A stretch of DNA of 10,626 nucleotides from an uncultured Lachnospiraceae bacterium. GTDB taxonomy: Bacteria > Bacillota > Clostridia > Lachnospirales > Lachnospiraceae. The notes under the pieces are model-generated. The model saw only the letters and a program-made list of their open reading frames with translations, searched no databases and was not told the DNA's origin. The stretch is from assembly GCA_937891165.1 (NCBI GenBank), contig CALAEX010000198.1, forward strand, positions 1 to 10,626, written 5' to 3'. Every line of letters starts with the position of its first letter. Position 1 is the first letter of the stretch. Positions 6,370 through 10,626 of the stretch are shown here, piece after piece. A program made the position numbers and the translations under genes.

Positions 6370-8262
6370 ATGCAAAAGGACAAAGAAAAAAAGAAGTTTC
6401 CTAAGAGCATTTTAAAGTATGTTAGAAGGCATATCGGGGCTTACATTGGGGGTATTATTACATTATTTGTAGTAGACTTTTTGAATCTGTATATCCCAGA
6501 GTTTACAGGAGACATTATTGATGGTTTAACGCTTGGAACATTGGATTTTTCAGGTGTACTTCGCTTAGTAGTTTTAATTTTTCTAGCTGGTCTTGGCTTG
6601 ATGGCAGGACGATTTTTATGGCGATTTTTTATTTTCGGAAGTTGTAGAAAAATTGAATTGGAAATTAGAGAAGACTTGTTTTCTCATTTAACTGGCTTGT
6701 CGATGAATTATTATAACAATCATAAGACAGGTGATTTAATGGCTCATTTTACAAACGATTTAAATGCGGTTCGTATGTCGGTTGGTATGGCAGTTATTTC
6801 TACATTTGATGCAGTCATTATGACGATTATGGTATTAGCTAAGATGATAGTGCATGTCGATATCGGTTTAACTGCTCTAGCAATTATACCATTATTAGTT
6901 ATTTTATTTGGTGGCAGTTCTTATGGAAAAGCAGTAGAACGTCGTTTTTCTGCAAAGCAAAAAGCCTTTTCTGATTTAACAGACCAAGTACAAGAAAGTA
7001 TTTCTGGTGTGCGTGTCATTAAGGCATTTGTACAAGAAAAAGAAGAATTAAAAGCATTTGCCAAAGCAAATCAAAATAACAAAGATAAAAATATGCGTGT
7101 TGTGAAATTACAGGCATTTGTTATGCCATTACTTGATACATTAATTGGTTTAGCAAGTGTAGTAACATTATTGTATGGTGGATATCTTGTAGTAAATGGA
7201 ACGATTACTGTTGGTAAGTTCGTAGCATTTAATCAATACATTGGTTTGCTTGTATGGCCAATGATTGCCGTAGGTGATAGTATCAATATGTTCTCCCAAG
7301 GTTTAGCTTCGATGAATCGTATTCAAAGTATTTTAGATGAACAACCAGAAATTAAGGATACAAAACAGACTGATTTTTCGATTCAAAAATTAGATGGAGA
7401 AATTAGGTTAAGTGGATTAAACTTCCGTTACAAAGAAGCATTACCAGAAGCTTTAACAGATATTTCAGTAAGTGTGCCAAAAGGAAGTACGCTTGCAATA
7501 CTTGGACGTACAGGAAGTGGAAAAACGACAATTGCAAACTTATTACTTCATATGTATAACGTAGAAGATGGTATGATTTCGTTTGATGGACATGATATCA
7601 ATCAAATTCCATTAAAGACATTGCGTGAGCAGATTGCATATGTACCACAAGATAACTTTTTATTTTCCGATACATTACAGACGAATATTGCGTTTGGCGT
7701 AAGAAAATTTAGAGAACACAAAGAACAAAAAGTAAAACATAAGTTATTTTTAACAAAGCAAGAAAGTATCGAGGCTTATTTAGAGAAAGAATTTGCCGAG
7801 CGAGAAAGTTTAGCAGATAAAGAATACAACGACTTAGAAGCAGTACAAGAAGCAGCTAAAATGGCTTGTATTCATGAGAATATTATGGATTTTCCAAAAC
7901 AGTATTCGACAATGGTCGGAGAACGTGGTGTAACCGTATCTGGTGGACAAAAGCAAAGAAGCTCGATTGCTCGTGCTTTAATGAAAGATGCTCCAATCTT
8001 AATTTTGGATGATTCTCTTTCTGCGGTTGATACGGATACCGAAGAAAATATTTTAAAGAATCTGAAAAAAAATAGACAAGGCAAAACGACAATTATTATT
8101 GCTCATCGTATTTCTACGATTCAGAATGCAGACCATATTTTAGTACTGGACGAAGGTGCAGTGGCAGAGTTTGGTACACATGAAGAATTAGTAAAGCAAG
8201 ATGGTATTTATGCAAGATTATATGAAAAACAGCAGTTGGAAAAGCAACTGGAAGCTGTTTAG
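6370..8262 (+). CDS. Heterodimeric ABC exporter half with degenerate Walker B (BmrC-like), multidrug/lipid-type
   Basis: A 630-residue half-transporter: an N-terminal membrane domain of about six helices (roughly 20-325) followed by a nucleotide-binding domain. Motifs are Walker A GRTGSGKT (379-386), Q-loop Q427 in VPQD, signature VSGGQ (523-527), Walker B LILDD (D547, D548) and H-loop H579. The catalytic Glu after Walker B is replaced by Asp548, as in the degenerate subunit of BmrCD, LmrCD and TM287/288, while its signature motif is intact. A charged Lys/Glu-rich insert of about 45 residues (444-488) sits in the helical subdomain between NIAFG and the conserved EAAKMA helix, which explains the extra length over the usual ~585. 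GGAGG at 6352-6356 is 13 bases before the ATG, a long spacing; no in-frame alternative lies closer. The substrate is unknown. Confidence 0.92.
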   Translation: MQKDKEKKKFPKSILKYVRRHIGAYIGGIITLFVVDFLNLYIPEFTGDIIDGLTLGTLDFSGVLRLVVLIFLAGLGLMAGRFLWRFFIFGSCRKIELEIREDLFSHLTGLSMNYYNNHKTGDLMAHFTNDLNAVRMSVGMAVISTFDAVIMTIMVLAKMIVHVDIGLTALAIIPLLVILFGGSSYGKAVERRFSAKQKAFSDLTDQVQESISGVRVIKAFVQEKEELKAFAKANQNNKDKNMRVVKLQAFVMPLLDTLIGLASVVTLLYGGYLVVNGTITVGKFVAFNQYIGLLVWPMIAVGDSINMFSQGLASMNRIQSILDEQPEIKDTKQTDFSIQKLDGEIRLSGLNFRYKEALPEALTDISVSVPKGSTLAILGRTGSGKTTIANLLLHMYNVEDGMISFDGHDINQIPLKTLREQIAYVPQDNFLFSDTLQTNIAFGVRKFREHKEQKVKHKLFLTKQESIEAYLEKEFAERESLADKEYNDLEAVQEAAKMACIHENIMDFPKQYSTMVGERGVTVSGGQKQRSSIARALMKDAPILILDDSLSAVDTDTEENILKNLKKNRQGKTTIIIAHRISTIQNADHILVLDEGAVAEFGTHEELVKQDGIYARLYEKQQLEKQLEAV

Positions 8263-8277
8263 AAGGGAGACAGTGGC

Positions 8278-10050
8278 ATGAAAGAAAAACGATTAACCTC
8301 TATTGAAGAATTTGTGCAAGGACACGTTTTCTTGCGTTTGTTAAAGTATGCAGCACCGTATTGGTGGCGGTTTGCTATCTGTCTTTTGTTAGTGCTTGGC
8401 ATTACCGTATTAGAAATTTATAAACCAATTTTAACAGGAAATGCGATTGATATTTTTTCACAGTCCGCAGATTTTTCTCAAATTAAAGGACTTGGTATTC
8501 AATATATTATTTTATTAGTATTATTGTTTACTTTTAATGTATTAAATACTTGGATATTGCAGTTGACAGGGCAAACAATTATTTACAATATTCGTCAAGA
8601 ATTATTTGAACATATTCACAATTTGTCTATGCGATTTTTTGACATTACACCTGTGGGGAAAATTGTGACTCGTGTGACAAATGACGTAGAAGCGTTGAAT
8701 GAGATGTATACACAGATTTTAGTACGTTTAATTAAAAATATAGCGAAAATTATTGGATTGTCTGTTATTATGTTTCGTTTGAATGTCAAGTTGGCATTCC
8801 TTGCTTTTACGCTACTTCCAGTGATAGTCGTTCTTACGGTTGTATTTAAAACGATTTCCAAATCTACCTATCGTATTGCAAGAACAAAATTAACAGCATT
8901 AAATACCTATCTTTCCGAGCATATTTCTGGAATGAAAGTAATTCAGATTTTTGCAAGAGAAAAAGAAAAGGATATGGAATTTAAGGAACGTGCAAGGGAT
9001 TTATTCCATGCAAGTTATAGAGAAATGATGGTATTTGCAATATTCCGCCCATTGATGTATATTTTATCTATTTTGGCACTTTGTATCATTCTTGGAGCAG
9101 GTAGTCAAGTAGTATTAGAAGGTGCGATTACCGCAGGTACATTATATATTTTCTCGGATTATATTCGTTCTTTCTTTGAACCAATTCAAGAATTAGCAGA
9201 ACAATTTAGTACACTGCAATCGGCGATGGCATCCGCAGAAAAGATTTTTAGTGTGATGGACGAAGAACCATTGGTAAAAAATCCAGAATATCCTGTAACA
9301 CTTGGTGGAGTAAAAGGACGTATTGAATTTGAGCATGTATGGTTTGCTTATCAAGGTGAAGAATGGATTTTAAGAGATGTTAGTTTTACGATTGAACCGG
9401 GACAGCGAGTTGCTTTTGTAGGAGCGACAGGTGCAGGAAAATCTTCTATTTTAAATTTGATTGGAAGATATTATGATATTCAAAAAGGTCGCATTACGAT
9501 TGATGGAGTCGATATTAAAGAAATGAGTATGGAAGAACTTCGAAGTGCGATTGGTCAAGTACAACAAGATGTCTTTATTTTTACAGGAAATATTAAAAAT
9601 AATATTCGTTTGAAAAATGAAACGATTACTGATGAGGAAGTGAAAGAAGCGGCTCGTTATGTGAATGCAGACCATTTTATTGAACAATTAGAACATACCT
9701 ATGATGAAACGGTGACAGAACGAGGGGCAACACTCTCGGCAGGACAAAGACAGTTGATTTCCTTTGCAAGAACACTTGCCTATAATCCAACAATTTTAGT
9801 TATGGACGAAGCAACCGCTAATATTGACACCGAAACAGAATTATTAATTCAAGAAGCATTAGAGAAACTCATGCAAGGAAGAACAACGATTATGGTGGCA
9901 CATCGTTTGTCTACGATTCAACATGCAGATAAAATTATGGTAATGCATAAAGGTAAGATAAGGGAAAGCGGAACACACCAAGAGCTGTTATTAAAAGATG
10001 GTATTTATAAGAAGTTGTATGAATTGCAACTGGCAAGTGCAAATACTTAG
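8278..10050 (+). CDS. Heterodimeric ABC exporter half with canonical catalytic Glu (BmrD-like), partner of the preceding gene
   Basis: A 590-residue half-transporter with an N-terminal six-helix membrane domain and a C-terminal nucleotide-binding domain. Motifs are Walker A GATGAGKS (382-389), Q-loop Q430, signature LSAGQ (486-490), Walker B LVMDE (D510, E511) and H-loop H542. The catalytic Glu is present but the signature has Ala in place of the first Gly, the mirror image of its neighbour. In heterodimers each ATP site uses Walker A/B of one subunit and the signature of the other. This subunit's Walker motifs plus the neighbour's SGGQ therefore make the active site, and the other pairing makes the degenerate one. 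GGGAG (8265-8269) lies 8 bases before the ATG, and only 15 bp separate it from the previous stop. It is the last gene of the cluster before a long palindrome. Substrate not predictable. Confidence 0.93.
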   Translation: MKEKRLTSIEEFVQGHVFLRLLKYAAPYWWRFAICLLLVLGITVLEIYKPILTGNAIDIFSQSADFSQIKGLGIQYIILLVLLFTFNVLNTWILQLTGQTIIYNIRQELFEHIHNLSMRFFDITPVGKIVTRVTNDVEALNEMYTQILVRLIKNIAKIIGLSVIMFRLNVKLAFLAFTLLPVIVVLTVVFKTISKSTYRIARTKLTALNTYLSEHISGMKVIQIFAREKEKDMEFKERARDLFHASYREMMVFAIFRPLMYILSILALCIILGAGSQVVLEGAITAGTLYIFSDYIRSFFEPIQELAEQFSTLQSAMASAEKIFSVMDEEPLVKNPEYPVTLGGVKGRIEFEHVWFAYQGEEWILRDVSFTIEPGQRVAFVGATGAGKSSILNLIGRYYDIQKGRITIDGVDIKEMSMEELRSAIGQVQQDVFIFTGNIKNNIRLKNETITDEEVKEAARYVNADHFIEQLEHTYDETVTERGATLSAGQRQLISFARTLAYNPTILVMDEATANIDTETELLIQEALEKLMQGRTTIMVAHRLSTIQHADKIMVMHKGKIRESGTHQELLLKDGIYKKLYELQLASANT

Positions 10051-10075
10051 GTATTGTTGCAAAAAGAGGGAATGT

Positions 10076-10128
10076 AACTGATAGAATAGTCAAAAAAATT
10101 TTTTTATTTTTTGACTATTCTGTCAGTT
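10076..10128 (+). terminator. Long palindrome after the exporter genes, probable (atypical) terminator
   Basis: The arm 10076-10098 (AACTGATAGAATAGTC followed by seven A) pairs with 10107-10128 (six T followed by GACTATTCTGTCAGTT). This makes a stem of about 22 bp with a single G.T-type mismatch and a loop of T's and one A. Placement 25 bases after the last exporter stop and ahead of a new gene suits a terminator. It is unusual because the A and T runs lie on the loop side, and only a short TTTTT (10133-10137) follows the stem after GTAA. Bidirectional or processing roles are equally possible. Confidence 0.55.
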
Positions 10129-10155
10129 GTAATTTTTACCTGAAAGGAGTATCAT
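10127..10155 (+). promoter_or_regulatory. Candidate promoter of the small secreted protein gene
   Basis: TTGTAA (10127-10132) and TATCAT (10150-10155) are spaced by 17 bases, an acceptable sigma-A match just past the palindrome. Transcription would start near 10162, giving a leader of about 70 bases rich in A and G. The leader ends in AAGGAGG (10219-10225), 8 bases before the ATG at 10234. This is consensus matching only. Confidence 0.4.
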
Positions 10156-10233
10156 AAAAACAAGTTTAGAACAAGCGAAACGAAAGAGAAAAAATACCAA
10201 AAGCAGGAAAAGATAGATAAGGAGGGTTTTTCA

Positions 10234-10554
10234 ATGAAGAAAACAATGAAGAAATTGGCAGCAGTGGTAGCAACAGCAGCAGTATGTTGCAGTATGGTAG
10301 TTCCAGGAGTAGCGAAAGCAGCAACATGTCCACCACATGATTATGTAGATGAATTCGTAAGGGAATTTTGGGGAGGTATGTATGAACATGAATACCCAGA
10401 GGTTACAGAGGGAGAGAATGGAGAACTAATAGTAACTTATAAAACTTGTTGGGTAGATGTAATGGTAACGGAATATGAAGAAAGGTGTGAGAAATGCGGA
10501 AATGTAAATGGTACAAAGTACGAAGAGACATATGTTCATAGAGTTAATCATTAG
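10234..10554 (+). CDS. Small secreted Cys/His protein, function unknown
   Basis: A 106-residue protein with a clear Sec signal peptide: basic start MKKTMKKLA, hydrophobic core 8-24, and a signal peptidase I site after AKA (residue 29). The mature part is only about 77 residues, acidic and rich in Tyr and Val. It carries CPPH (32-35), a lone Cys72, CEKC followed by Gly (85-89), and His102 and His106 at the very end. Paired CPPH and CxxC motifs resemble a zinc-ribbon or knuckle, but an extracellular disulfide fold is as likely. I recall similar CPPH-starting small secreted proteins in Clostridia, with no assigned role. The start has AAGGAGG 8 bases upstream; a second ATG at 10246 has none. It appears to be its own transcription unit downstream of the exporter, so proximity alone does not make it an exporter substrate; it already has a Sec signal. 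Confidence 0.8.
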   Translation: MKKTMKKLAAVVATAAVCCSMVVPGVAKAATCPPHDYVDEFVREFWGGMYEHEYPEVTEGENGELIVTYKTCWVDVMVTEYEERCEKCGNVNGTKYEETYVHRVNH

Positions 10555-10626
10555 TAGTGTGATAATATTAGATTAACGTGAGTTCGACAAAAACACCTAT
10601 GCAGAAATGGTAGTTCCAAACTGAAT

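Noticed and set aside
10154..10216. A 20-codon basic frame beginning ATA AAA ACA after AAAGGAG, ending in TAG.
   Set aside because: ATA is not a usual start, spacing from the AAAGGAG is only about 4 bases, and the same bases fit the -10 box of the candidate promoter at 10127-10155.

Overview
The window is low-GC DNA with strong AGGAGG-type ribosome binding sites, sigma-A-like promoters and lipoprotein and Sec signals typical of Firmicutes. Protein style and gene content suggest a gut or anaerobic Clostridia member, most likely Lachnospiraceae. The taxon is inferred from general resemblance, not from a marker gene.

Layout. Positions 1-906 carry two minus-strand housekeeping-type genes: the 5' part of a PHP-domain phosphoesterase (cut by the left edge) and a small four-helix membrane protein of the TIGR04086/YrzE type. 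From a clear promoter at 992-1020 the plus strand carries a long transport cluster: a peptide-type (family 5) solute-binding lipoprotein, two permeases, a single polypeptide fusing the two DppD/DppF-type ATPases, and two half-transporters forming a heterodimeric ABC exporter. A long palindrome at 10076-10128 closes the cluster. A separate small gene with its own candidate promoter then encodes a secreted Cys/His protein, and the last 70 bases hold nothing I can identify.

The importer genes should form one complete uptake system: lipid-anchored receptor, permease dimer and fused double ATPase. The exporter follows the ATPase gene by 19 bp and its two halves are 15 bp apart, so these three are almost certainly co-transcribed. 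The exporter halves have complementary degeneracies, with an Asp in place of the catalytic Glu in one and LSAGQ in place of LSGGQ in the other. This predicts one active and one inactive ATP site.

The most unusual content is a pair of related ~135-140 bp structured elements, at 2660-2794 and 4595-4734, in the only two large gaps inside the transport cluster. Both lie in the same orientation and fold into the same branched RNA: a long closing stem, an arm with tandem G.A pairs below a U-rich loop, and a small GNRA-capped hairpin. The stem sequences differ between copies but pairing is kept by compensatory changes. I cannot match them to a named RNA family. The permease gene just before the second copy appears to lack its usual C-terminal tail, which may mean the element inserted there.
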